In this document: in pieces, positions 23,937 to 31,418 of the stretch
How the letters are laid out: each line of letters starts with the position of its first letter
Position numbering within the stretch: the stretch's first letter is position 1
NCBI GenBank assembly: GCA_900766775.1
Contig: CAAFXN010000170.1
Location: 1 to 34,313, forward strand
DNA: 34,313 nt
Source of the DNA: Bacteroidales bacterium
GTDB lineage: Bacteria; Bacteroidota; Bacteroidia; Bacteroidales; Paludibacteraceae
Direction: 5' to 3'
The notes under the pieces: model-generated
The model's input: only the letters and a program-made list of their open reading frames with translations
Database searches by the model: none
What the model was told of the DNA's origin: nothing
Translations under genes and position numbers: made by a program

Positions 23937-25718
23937 CTACTTCACCACGAGGTCAAGGAACTTGTTGTGGCGGGTGTCGTCCTGCATGAGGAGTTGGAGT
24001 TTGAACTGCCCGTCGCGGGCACCCTCGGCGATGCAACGCGCCTTGAACTGCTCAAACGACTGCGGTACCATGCGCTTGGTGTCGGGGTCTTTCAGACGGA
24101 AAGAGTCGCGCTTCGCCTTATACTCGATGTTCATCTCCTTCAGCACCTCATCCACCACGCGGGTGAACGCCTCTGCCTGCTCCTGCGTGGGAAGGTCGTT
24201 ATTATTAGCAGGCGAGGACGCCTTCACACCCTGTTCTGTGATTGCTGTGCGGCCTGGAGACCGCACCTCCTTGAAAGGCGCACCCGGGGCGAACTCATAC
24301 AGAAAGTCATAGTTGGACTTCTCGAGGTTGGCAAAGCCGATGAAGAACTGCGTCTTCAGTCCGGTGCGTTGCTCCGCCTCGCGCACAGCGGCAATGAACT
24401 GACGTTCATGGAGTTTCTCGCCCGTGATGGTAACGATACCATTCACCTTCTGAACCATATGCACCGTCGGCGTCTGTTCGAAGAAATCGCCCACCTCCAC
24501 AAGGTCGTTCATGTTGTAGCGATAGAGCCCCGCCATAGTCGTTACGAAGGGGCAGTAGCGTTTGCCTTTCTCCAACTCATGCAGTTGGAGGAAACGTGGC
24601 TGCGGATTATCCAAATCCTCTTCTGCGATGAACTCGTAGTAGTGGAAGTGAGGGAAGAGGACGGTGTTGTTGGTGTCGTCCAGCACCAGCCCGAAGCGGC
24701 ATTCCGACGAGAAATAACCGAACTCTTGGTGCAGCATGCCCTCAGGGAAGGAGTCGGCAAACTTATCGAGATAGACCTTCGTGTTGCCGCATTTCCACGT
24801 GTTGAGAATCTGCAAGTCGCGCCAGTAGTGCTTCGGCAGCACGGTGCCGTACTTGGCTTTGAGCGTACGCAACTCGTTGGCGCGCGCGGGGTTGGGCTTA
24901 AGATAGGGTTGAATATCATCGCGTATCCACTGCGGGATGTTGAGCGACGCATTGAGCGTACCATGCTCAATATCATTACAATAGTCGTCGTAGAACTCGT
25001 TGACGTTGTTCTGCATCTCCACGATGGTGGACGGGTTAGCCGTAACGATAAGGGTTACATTGCGCTCGATACCCATACGCATGAGGGTGTAGTAGCGCGC
25101 CGTGTAGTCCTCAATCGCGAAGACTGACGCGGGCGAGGCGTAGAGTTTCTTGACGAACTTCGGGCAGTCGCGCTGGGTAACGCCGGACACAGAGCCGTAG
25201 AACGTGCCGTCGGGCGCTTCGCCTTCCTTCACCTTGCCCACGATAGACACTATCTTGCCGGCATAGACCTTCGGGCGGTTCTTGATGAAGTTGAAGAGCC
25301 AGACCTTGGTCATCTTGCCATACACGTTGTTCAAGTACTCCTTGGTGATAGGAATCCACTTGGGTTCGGAGGTCGTGCCCGAGGTGGTGGCATACATCAC
25401 GGGTTTTCCTGGGAAGAGGATACTCTTTGCGCCGTGTTTGTGCTTCTCCACGTAGGGGCGCAGGTCCTCGTAGTCGTTGGGCTTCACAGCCTGCTGATAG
25501 CGGGCGTAGAGTTCGGTGTCGGTCTTGGCTTCGAGGATGTCGGCGAAACCGTGTTCGCGCCCATACTCGGTGTCTTTGGCATAGGTCAGGATGGCACGTA
25601 GCGTCTGCTCGCTCGCCTTGCGGGGATTGCGGGAGACGGATTTGAGTTTCAGATACTGGATTCCCCCTGCCATCCCGAGGAGGAAATTAGGAACAAAAGG
25701 ACAAGATAACTTTTCCAT
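23937..25718 (-). CDS. GH3-family protein (acyl-adenylate / amidosynthetase-like)
   Basis: 593 residues, longer than most bacterial members (about 500). The GH3 superfamily adenylates a carboxylic acid and in plants joins it to an amino acid; bacterial substrates are unknown. The ATP-binding motif YATTSGTTSEPKWIP is at 109-123, preceded by a FGKxxxP-like FPGKPVMYA. Further family segments include YRYNMNDLVEVGDFF, preceding a conserved VNGIVTITGEKLHE (about 415-445). An insertion of about 30 residues near 480-512 (APFKEVRSPGRTAI followed by a low-complexity stretch) contains dispersed palindrome copy 2 and is absent from the family pattern as I know it. The gene follows ribE on the same strand with a 49-bp gap filled by a 9-bp array. 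Confidence 0.85.
   Translation of the reverse strand: MEKLSCPFVPNFLLGMAGGIQYLKLKSVSRNPRKASEQTLRAILTYAKDTEYGREHGFADILEAKTDTELYARYQQAVKPNDYEDLRPYVEKHKHGAKSILFPGKPVMYATTSGTTSEPKWIPITKEYLNNVYGKMTKVWLFNFIKNRPKVYAGKIVSIVGKVKEGEAPDGTFYGSVSGVTQRDCPKFVKKLYASPASVFAIEDYTARYYTLMRMGIERNVTLIVTANPSTIVEMQNNVNEFYDDYCNDIEHGTLNASLNIPQWIRDDIQPYLKPNPARANELRTLKAKYGTVLPKHYWRDLQILNTWKCGNTKVYLDKFADSFPEGMLHQEFGYFSSECRFGLVLDDTNNTVLFPHFHYYEFIAEEDLDNPQPRFLQLHELEKGKRYCPFVTTMAGLYRYNMNDLVEVGDFFEQTPTVHMVQKVNGIVTITGEKLHERQFIAAVREAEQRTGLKTQFFIGFANLEKSNYDFLYEFAPGAPFKEVRSPGRTAITEQGVKASSPANNNDLPTQEQAEAFTRVVDEVLKEMNIEYKAKRDSFRLKDPDTKRMVPQSFEQFKARCIAEGARDGQFKLQLLMQDDTRHNKFLDLVVK
24247..24266 (-). repeat. In-frame palindromic element, copy 2 (in the GH3-family gene)
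   Basis: Plus-strand sequence identical to copy 1 over the 20-bp core, followed by ctccttga. It is read by the gene on the opposite strand, as VRSPGRT, so orientation is opposite to copies 1 and 3. Confidence 0.9.
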
Positions 25719-25734
25719 TGGAGTAGAATTATTT

Positions 25735-25770
25735 TATAGTTGCTATAGATGCTATAGTCGCTATAGATTA
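25735..25770. repeat. 9-bp tandem array (tatagttgc) at the ribE stop codon
   Basis: Four units: tatagttgc, tatagatgc, tatagtcgc, tatagatta. The last overlaps the ribE stop codon (25768-25770, read on the minus strand). Confidence 0.85.
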
Positions 25771-26382
25771 TAATAATTGCTGCATGCGGGCAATGTACTT
25801 GCCGAGGATGTCGAACTCGAGGTTCACTATCGTCCCCACCTCAATGTACTTGAAGTTGGTGTACTCGTGGGTATAGGGGATGATGCACACCGACACGTAG
25901 CCTTTGTCGCCCTGCACATCGGGCTCGCAAACGGTCAGGCTCACGCCGTTGATACACACAGAGCCCTTGTCCACGCAGAAATAACCGCGCTGAATCATCT
26001 CTTTGCGGGAGTCGTACTCGAAGCGGTAGTACCAACTGCCGTCCGTCTCCTTGACCTCGATACAGCGTGCCGGCTGGTCCACATGCCCCTGCACGATATG
26101 CCCGTCCAGCCGCTCGTTGAGCAACATCGAGCGCTCCACGTTCACCCAATCGCCCTCTTTCAGTCCCCCGAGGTTGGAACGGTTGAGCGTCTCCTGCATT
26201 GCCGTGACGGTGTAGAGGTCGCCCTCTATCTTCACCACTGTGAGGCACACGCCGTTGTGCGCAATCGACTGGTCAATACTGAGCGGCTCCGAATACGGAT
26301 TACGGAGCGTGATGTGCTTGTTGGTCTGCTCGGTCTCTATCTTCACGACCTGAGCCATAGTTTCTACAATTCCACTAAACAT
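25768..26382 (-). CDS. ribE: Riboflavin synthase, alpha subunit
   Basis: 204 residues from ATG 26382, giving the family N-terminus MFSGIVE. The frame is open further upstream but that part is an 11-bp repeat array and is rejected. The enzyme converts two molecules of 6,7-dimethyl-8-ribityllumazine to riboflavin and a pyrimidine product. Two similar lumazine-binding halves are visible: NGVCLTVVKIEGDLYTV near 50 and the second half with GSVCINGVSLTVCEP near 150; LDGHIVQGHVD marks the junction near 100. No other rib gene is in the window. It lies between a flippase and a GH3 gene on the same strand, each gap containing a tandem array. Confidence 0.93.
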   Translation of the reverse strand: MFSGIVETMAQVVKIETEQTNKHITLRNPYSEPLSIDQSIAHNGVCLTVVKIEGDLYTVTAMQETLNRSNLGGLKEGDWVNVERSMLLNERLDGHIVQGHVDQPARCIEVKETDGSWYYRFEYDSRKEMIQRGYFCVDKGSVCINGVSLTVCEPDVQGDKGYVSVCIIPYTHEYTNFKYIEVGTIVNLEFDILGKYIARMQQLL

Positions 26383-26414
26383 AACGATATTTTCGAATTT
26401 CAAATGACAAATTT

Positions 26415-26524
26415 TATCGCGGGTCTGTCGCGGGTCTATCGCGGGTCTATCGCGGGTCTCCCGTAACATTACCGCAGGTCTCTCGCAGGTCGTCCGCAGG
26501 TCGTCCGCAGGTCTTCCGCAGGCT
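26415..26524 (-). repeat. 11-bp tandem array of 10 units upstream of ribE
   Basis: Units on the plus strand: tatcgcgggtc, tgtcgcgggtc, tatcgcgggtc twice, tcccgtaacat, taccgcaggtc, tctcgcaggtc, gtccgcaggtc twice, ttccgcaggct. It occupies most of the gap between the flippase stop and the ribE start. Confidence 0.9.
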
Positions 26525-26527
26525 TCC

Positions 26528-26546
26528 CCCTCCCTTTAAGGGAGGG
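26528..26546 (-). repeat. Palindrome spanning the flippase stop codon
   Basis: ccctccctttaagggaggg; arms ccctccc/gggaggg with tttaa between. The stop codon (26536-26538) is at its centre, so the last codons (Ser-Leu-Pro) are part of the palindrome. No T run follows on the minus strand, so it is not a standard terminator. Confidence 0.75.
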
Positions 26547-28077
26547 ACGGGGAGGGTCCTTTGCCCAATAGGCTTTGGAGGTCTATTTTCCACGCTGCCC
26601 CTATATATATAAGGAGTAGGACGGTTCCCGCTCCCATTTTTGCCCAAGGACATGTCGGCAAAAAGTGTGCCACAAGCGCAAACAGCCCGAGCAAGAGCAG
26701 GGTAATCAACGTATATGTACCTATTTTCTTAAAATCATACGGGATAGTGAGGTACTTCCGCCCCACGAGATACGACAGCCACATGATGATGAAGTAGCAC
26801 ACCGCGCTGCTCGCTGCCGACGCCATGTAGCCCACGCGCGGCACAAAGATGACCTGCAAGACAAAGGTTATCACCACCCCGATGAGCGAGAAATACGCCC
26901 CGTACTGCGTCTTGTCAGTCAGTTTGTACCAGAAACTGAGGTTGAAATACACCCCTTGGAAGATGTACGCCCACAGCACCACCGGCACTATCTTCAGTCC
27001 CTCCCAGTAGGTCGGCGCGATGATGTATTTGAGCAGGTCGAGGTAGAAAACCATGCCGAGCAGGATGAGATAGGAAAAGAGGATGTAGTATTTCATCGCA
27101 TCGGCATACGCCTCCACCGACTTCTTGTCCTTGTGTTTCGCAAACACAAACGGCTCGTAGGCATAGCGGAACGCTTGCGTGAACATCATCATCACCATCG
27201 CCACTTTGAAGCACGCGCCGTAGATTCCGAGTTGCGCCTGCGCGTCGGCGGCGGTGTAGAGGAAGGGGAAGAGGATACGGTCGAGCGTCTGGTTCATGAT
27301 TCCGCACACGCCCAGCACCAGCAACGGCAGCGAGTAGCGGAGCATATCTTTCAGCAAGGGGAACGAGAAGAGAGGCACGCCTGCTTTCATGGAGGTGCGG
27401 TCTCCGGGCCGCACCCTACCCCTCATCGGCTCCAAAATATACGGCAGCAGGCACAGCGTCTGAATGCCCGTCGCCAAGATATTCGCCACAAACACATAGC
27501 CCACGCCGTAGTCGGGGTTGTACCACGGTGCCACCCACGCCGCGTCCTGTATCTTCGGACACAGCACCAGGAAGAAGAGGTTGAGTAGGATATTCAGGAA
27601 CACGAACAGCAGTTTGAGCGCCGCGAACTGCAACGGGCGACGCTTGTAACGCAAGTACGCAAAGGGAATACAGGCGAAAGCGTCCATCGCCACTACGACA
27701 CTCAGCAACGCGATGAACTCGCTATGGTCGGGATAGCCCAGCGCATCGGCTATGGGATGGCGGAAGACGCAGCAGAGCACGGCAAAGAGCAACGAAGTGG
27801 TGAAGAGCGACACCATCGCCGTAACATAGACCGTGTTCGGGTGAGCGCCCTCTTTGTTCGCAAAGCGGAAGAACCCTGTCTCCATGCCGTAGGTGAGGAT
27901 GACCAGCAGCAACGCAGTCCATGCGTAGAGGTTCGTTACAATCCCATAGTCGGACTGCTGCGCCAAGACGTAGGTGTAGAGCGGCACCAGCAGCCAGTTG
28001 AGGAACTTGCCGATGATAGACGAAAGCCCGTAGATAGCGGTCTCCTTCGCCAGTATTTTCATAGAACTATTTGCCAT
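26536..28077 (-). CDS. Wzx/MATE-like polysaccharide flippase
   Basis: 513 residues with about 12-14 hydrophobic segments; N-terminus KILAKETAIYGLSSIIGKFL, as in O-antigen/polysaccharide flippases of the MOP superfamily. Such proteins move undecaprenyl-linked sugars or lipid-linked precursors across the cytoplasmic membrane. The substrate is unknown; no glycosyltransferase gene is nearby. The segment at 219-233 (RGRVRPGDRTSMKAG), in a loop between the two halves of the protein, is encoded by palindrome copy 3. The start overlaps the rsmI stop by 11 bases, suggesting translational coupling. The last residues (GPSPSLP) come from a G-rich repeat. Confidence 0.85.
   Translation of the reverse strand: MANSSMKILAKETAIYGLSSIIGKFLNWLLVPLYTYVLAQQSDYGIVTNLYAWTALLLVILTYGMETGFFRFANKEGAHPNTVYVTAMVSLFTTSLLFAVLCCVFRHPIADALGYPDHSEFIALLSVVVAMDAFACIPFAYLRYKRRPLQFAALKLLFVFLNILLNLFFLVLCPKIQDAAWVAPWYNPDYGVGYVFVANILATGIQTLCLLPYILEPMRGRVRPGDRTSMKAGVPLFSFPLLKDMLRYSLPLLVLGVCGIMNQTLDRILFPFLYTAADAQAQLGIYGACFKVAMVMMMFTQAFRYAYEPFVFAKHKDKKSVEAYADAMKYYILFSYLILLGMVFYLDLLKYIIAPTYWEGLKIVPVVLWAYIFQGVYFNLSFWYKLTDKTQYGAYFSLIGVVITFVLQVIFVPRVGYMASAASSAVCYFIIMWLSYLVGRKYLTIPYDFKKIGTYTLITLLLLGLFALVAHFLPTCPWAKMGAGTVLLLIYIGAAWKIDLQSLLGKGPSPSLP
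27395..27414 (-). repeat. In-frame palindromic element, copy 3 (in the flippase gene)
   Basis: On the coding strand: GTGCGGCCCGGAGACCGCAC followed by ctccatgaa; one base differs from copy 1. Same orientation and same frame as copy 1, so both genes read VRPGDRTSM. Confidence 0.9.
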
Positions 28078-28735
28078 CTTTTCCTGCTACGATTAGAACT
28101 ATCTCGCCTTTAGGCGGTGTCTGTTTGAAATGCGCGGCGAGTTCCGCGAGGGTGCCGCGCTGCGTGTCCTCATGCAGTTTGCTTATCTCGCGGCTGACGC
28201 TCGCACGACGGTCTTCGCCGAGGTGCTCCGCCAACTGCTCCAATGTCTTCACCAAGCGGAAAGGCGACTCGTAGATAATCATCGTGTGCTCCTGCTCCGC
28301 CAGCGTCTGCAAGCGCGTGAGCCGACCTTTTTTCTGCGGTAAGAAACCCTCGAAATAGAAACGGTCGTTGGGTAGCCCGCTGTCCACAAGGGCGGGGACG
28401 AATGCCGTTGCCCCCGGCAGACACTGCACCTCCACACCGCGCTCCACGCATGCCCGCGCCAGCATGAACCCCGGGTCGGAGATACAAGGCGTGCCCGCAT
28501 CGGAGATAAGGGCAATGTCCTGCGTCGCCGCCATGTCGGCAAACGCGCCGCAGGTCTCGTGCTCGTTGAACTTGTGGTGCGAGCGCAGAGGCGTGTGGAT
28601 GTCGTAGTGCTTCAACAAGACGGAAGACGTGCGTGTGTCTTCCGCCAAGATGAGGCTCACCTCTTTGAGCACGCGCAACGCGCGCAAGGTGATGTCCTCC
28701 AAGTTACCAACCGGCGTGGGAACAATATAGAGCAT
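28067..28735 (-). CDS. rsmI: 16S rRNA 2'-O-ribose C1402 methyltransferase
   Basis: 222 residues, shorter than E. coli RsmI (about 286) but normal for Bacteroidetes. N-terminus MLYIVPTPVGNLEDITLRAL matches the YIVaTPIGN signature. LISDAGTPCISDPG (about 78-91) is the SAM-binding/active region of the tetrapyrrole-methylase fold. FYFEGFLPQKKGRL, IIYESPFR and VSREISKLHED are further family motifs. It acts on 16S rRNA in the 30S decoding centre. The stop overlaps the flippase start by 11 bases. Confidence 0.95.
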   Translation of the reverse strand: MLYIVPTPVGNLEDITLRALRVLKEVSLILAEDTRTSSVLLKHYDIHTPLRSHHKFNEHETCGAFADMAATQDIALISDAGTPCISDPGFMLARACVERGVEVQCLPGATAFVPALVDSGLPNDRFYFEGFLPQKKGRLTRLQTLAEQEHTMIIYESPFRLVKTLEQLAEHLGEDRRASVSREISKLHEDTQRGTLAELAAHFKQTPPKGEIVLIVAGKDGK

Positions 28736-28746
28736 AGTTCTGTTTA

Positions 28747-28997
28747 GATGAAGGATGAAGGATAAAGGATAAAAGACTGATTACCTTCGACTATGAAGCG
28801 CGGATACAGGATGAAGGATGAAAGATGAAGGATGAAAGACTGATTACCTTCGTTGATGAGGATGAAAGATACAAGATGAAGGATGAAAGACTTATTACAT
28901 TCGTCTTTGAACATTTATAGTTGAAACTATTTTGTCTTTAATCCTTCATCCTTAATCCTTCATCCAAAGAAACTATTTTGTCTTTTATCCTTCATCT
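28747..28997 (-). repeat. Foldback intergenic repeat, locus 2 (three A and two B' modules)
   Basis: The 292-bp gap 28736-29027 has no gene. On the plus strand module A (gatgaag-type 7-mers, then aagactgattaccttcg) occurs three times (28747-28791, 28809-28853, 28855-28905). Then module B in reverse (aaactattttgtctttaatcc) occurs twice (28924-28944, 28970-28997). Read from the stop of the gene at 29028 the order is B then A', as downstream of rpsA. Confidence 0.85.
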
Positions 28998-29027
28998 TGT
29001 AGCGAACGTAGTGAGCGGTCCTTTATC

Positions 29028-29783
29028 CTATGAAAAGCGTCTGTGCAGTGCGGTCAGGAAGAGCGCGTAGGTGTTCGACTCTTTGTCCCAATCGAAACGC
29101 TTGTCGAGGTAAGCGATGGCTTCGTTGAAGGAATGGAGCGCGTTAATGTCCGCAAAGGTGCGTTGCATCAACTCCACATTCTGGCGGAAGAGTTCGCGTT
29201 GGAAGAGGAAACGGTCGCCCAAGGCTATCGCCTGCTTGATGTCGTCCACGGGCTTGCCGTAGAGGTTCGCCTTGGGTGCGACAGTCTCTTCTGCCACCAC
29301 TTTCTCTTCGCCGGCAACAGGTTCCTCTACGATAGGCTCCTCTACAATTGGTTCCTCTACGATAGGCTCCTCTGCAACAGACTCCTCTACGATAGGTTCC
29401 TCTACAATTGGTTCATCTACAATTGGTTCCTCTACGATAGGTTCCTCTGCAATAGGTTCCTCTGCAATAGGTTCCTCTGCAATAGGCTCCTCTGCAACAG
29501 GCTCCTCTGCTGCCTCGGCCGGGATTTTTTCGGGTATCTCTACCCACTCGCCATCCGCAAAGGCTTTTTCCAATGCAGAGATACGCTCCTCTTGCGCACT
29601 GATACAAGACTGTAGCATGCTGTTTTTTGCCGCCAGGGAAGCAATTATCGCCTCTTGTTCTCTCTCTTTGGTCTGCGCCACAGCCCACTGCGTCTGCAGC
29701 ACAGACAGCGCACTCTCCAGAGCAGACAAACGCTGCTCCAGAGAGGCGGTATATTCGGTTAAGGATTGAAGGAAATCAGACAT
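29028..29783 (-). CDS. Coiled-coil protein with 13 EEP(I/V)(A/V) pentapeptide repeats
   Basis: 251 residues; no known enzyme domain. An N-terminal coiled coil (about 10-75; SLEQRLSALESALSVL and heptad-like Leu/Ala spacing) is followed by 13 near-exact five-residue repeats (93-157; EEPIA, EEPIV, DEPIV, EESVA). The C-terminal domain (about 170-251; LYGKPVDDIKQAIALGDRF, FNEAIAYLDKRFDWDKES) is conserved-looking and resembles uncharacterised Bacteroidetes proteins in my memory. It starts 23 bases downstream of the peptide transporter gene, so it is probably co-transcribed. There is no signal peptide, so it is probably cytoplasmic. Function unknown. Confidence 0.8.
   Translation of the reverse strand: MSDFLQSLTEYTASLEQRLSALESALSVLQTQWAVAQTKEREQEAIIASLAAKNSMLQSCISAQEERISALEKAFADGEWVEIPEKIPAEAAEEPVAEEPIAEEPIAEEPIAEEPIVEEPIVDEPIVEEPIVEESVAEEPIVEEPIVEEPIVEEPVAGEEKVVAEETVAPKANLYGKPVDDIKQAIALGDRFLFQRELFRQNVELMQRTFADINALHSFNEAIAYLDKRFDWDKESNTYALFLTALHRRFS
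29313..29507 (-). repeat. 15-bp coding tandem repeat, 13 units
   Basis: Thirteen in-phase 15-bp units encoding EEP(I/V)(A/V). Variant codons show several subtypes (ggttcctctacaattg, ggctcctctgcaat and so on) on the plus strand, suggesting repeated internal duplications. Confidence 0.9.
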
Positions 29784-29806
29784 ATCTTCTATTCAAGTTG
29801 TGAGGA

Positions 29807-31345
29807 TTACTTCGTAGCGTCTTCCAGTTTGCGCATCATGGAGAACATGAAGATAGCAGCCACGAGGCATACTGCGATGAATACGCTCCATACAGCCCAC
29901 AGCGGCATGCTGCCCCACAAGTTTCCACCTATGCTGACCAGATAGTTACCTACCGCGGTGGCTACAAACCAGCCGCCCATCATCATACCTTTGTACTTCG
30001 GCGGTGCCACCTTCGTAACAAACGAGATACCCATCGGGCTAAGCAGCAACTCAGCAAAGGTAAGTACAAGGTAGGTACCAATCAAGAGGTTGGCATCGCA
30101 AAAAGTCTTGTCGGCAATGCCCAACGTAGCCTGCACATCAGGACTATTGAGCCCGATGGAGCCAATCGCCATGATAGCATACGCAGCCGCAGCCACCACC
30201 ATACCGTAGGCAATCTTGCGTGGTGCAGACGGCTCTTTGCCGCGGCTCGCCAGTGCGCCGAAGATAGCCATCGAGATAGGCGTGAGGGCAACTACGTAGA
30301 AGGGGTTGAACTGCTGGAAGATAGGAGCAGATACGGCTACTTCCTCGGGACGGTTGAAGTACTTGTAAACAAGCACTGCCACAGCCGCAGCCAGCACACC
30401 GCCCCAGATACCTTTGCTCTTGACAGACGCTTTCTTGTCGAACAAGCCGAAGAGTGCATAGACCATGATAGCAATCATCACAAGGTTGATGATGTCGAAT
30501 GCCATCACCTGCAAGCCCGTAGAGGTCGGGTTGACAAACTCGTTGGCGAAATAGGTGAGGGTGAGTCCGTTTTGGTGGAATGCCATCCAGAAGAAGATAA
30601 CCACCGCGAAGACAAGGCAGAGCGCAACGATACGTTTCTTGGTCTGCTCGGGTGTGAGTTCCTCCACCTTCGCTCCCGTGGCAGCCGCCTGCTTAGCCGA
30701 GTTCTCCACATGCTTGAACCACGGACGGCAAGCGTAGTAGATGACGATAGAAAGGATGAGCGACGCACATGCTACCATGAACGCAAAGTGATAGGAGTCG
30801 TTCACGCTCACGCCGAGGCTCGTCTGTGCCCACTCCATAATCTTCACGGCAGCGGTAGGCGCGAACATCGCACCGATATTGATTGCCATATAGAAAAGCG
30901 AGAAAGCGGAGTCGCGACGATCGGCATACTTCGGGTCATCGTACAAGTTGCCCACCATTACTTGCAGGTTGCCTTTGAAGAGACCCGTGCCCACGCTAAT
31001 CAGCACCAGCGCAGCAAACATCACCACCATCGGCAGCACGATACTTCCATTGTCCACGCCACCCAGCGGGAGCGCCAGCAGCACATAGCCCAAGAACATC
31101 ACGGCAATACCAATGGTAACGCACTTACCGTAACCAATCTTGTCGGCAAGGATACCGCCCACGAGCGGCAAGAAATACACTAATGCCAGAAATCCGGCAT
31201 AAATCTGACCGGCTGCAGTAGCATCCAGTCCAAAGTTAGCGCGCAGGAAGAGCGCAAAAACGGCCAACATCGTGTAGTAGCCGAAACGTTCGCCTGTGTT
31301 GGCTAATGCCAATGCAAACAAGCCTTTTGGTTGATTCTCGAACAT
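29807..31345 (-). CDS. POT/PTR-family proton-dependent peptide transporter
   Basis: 512 residues, about 12-14 membrane segments. The POT motif is GERFGYYTM (18-26, the ExxER-like region for proton coupling) and the second PTR signature FSLFYMAINIGAMFAPTAA is near 150. Imports di- or tripeptides with protons across the cytoplasmic membrane; substrate range cannot be read from sequence. Fits an organism that feeds on peptides. Between it and the aminotransferase gene lies a 73-bp gap with a 7-bp duplication and a GC palindrome; it is followed by the pentapeptide-repeat protein gene. Confidence 0.92.
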   Translation of the reverse strand: MFENQPKGLFALALANTGERFGYYTMLAVFALFLRANFGLDATAAGQIYAGFLALVYFLPLVGGILADKIGYGKCVTIGIAVMFLGYVLLALPLGGVDNGSIVLPMVVMFAALVLISVGTGLFKGNLQVMVGNLYDDPKYADRRDSAFSLFYMAINIGAMFAPTAAVKIMEWAQTSLGVSVNDSYHFAFMVACASLILSIVIYYACRPWFKHVENSAKQAAATGAKVEELTPEQTKKRIVALCLVFAVVIFFWMAFHQNGLTLTYFANEFVNPTSTGLQVMAFDIINLVMIAIMVYALFGLFDKKASVKSKGIWGGVLAAAVAVLVYKYFNRPEEVAVSAPIFQQFNPFYVVALTPISMAIFGALASRGKEPSAPRKIAYGMVVAAAAYAIMAIGSIGLNSPDVQATLGIADKTFCDANLLIGTYLVLTFAELLLSPMGISFVTKVAPPKYKGMMMGGWFVATAVGNYLVSIGGNLWGSMPLWAVWSVFIAVCLVAAIFMFSMMRKLEDATK

Positions 31346-31363
31346 AAGATAAAGTATTTATTA

Positions 31364-31380
31364 TTTACGATTTACGATTT
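31364..31380. repeat. 7-bp tandem duplication (tttacga)
   Basis: tttacga, tttacga, ttt in the gap between the aminotransferase and the peptide transporter genes. Confidence 0.7.
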
Positions 31381-31388
31381 ATTTCCAC

Positions 31389-31407
31389 CGCAGGCGAGAC
31401 GCCTGCG
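31389..31407. repeat. GC-rich palindrome with a GAGAC centre
   Basis: Arms cgcaggcg/cgcctgcg (perfect 8 bp) around aga, followed by tcccc. The centre GAGAC and the TCC after the second arm are shared with the four in-frame elements, although the arms differ. Confidence 0.75.
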
Positions 31408-31418
31408 TCCCCAGTATT

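Noticed and set aside
23967..25127. 386-codon plus-strand open frame opposite the GH3-family gene
   Set aside because: Composition is that of an antisense shadow and the GH3 ATP-binding motif is on the minus strand.
26383..26469. N-terminal extension of riboflavin synthase
   Set aside because: It is translated 11-bp tandem repeat; the family starts at MFSGIVE.
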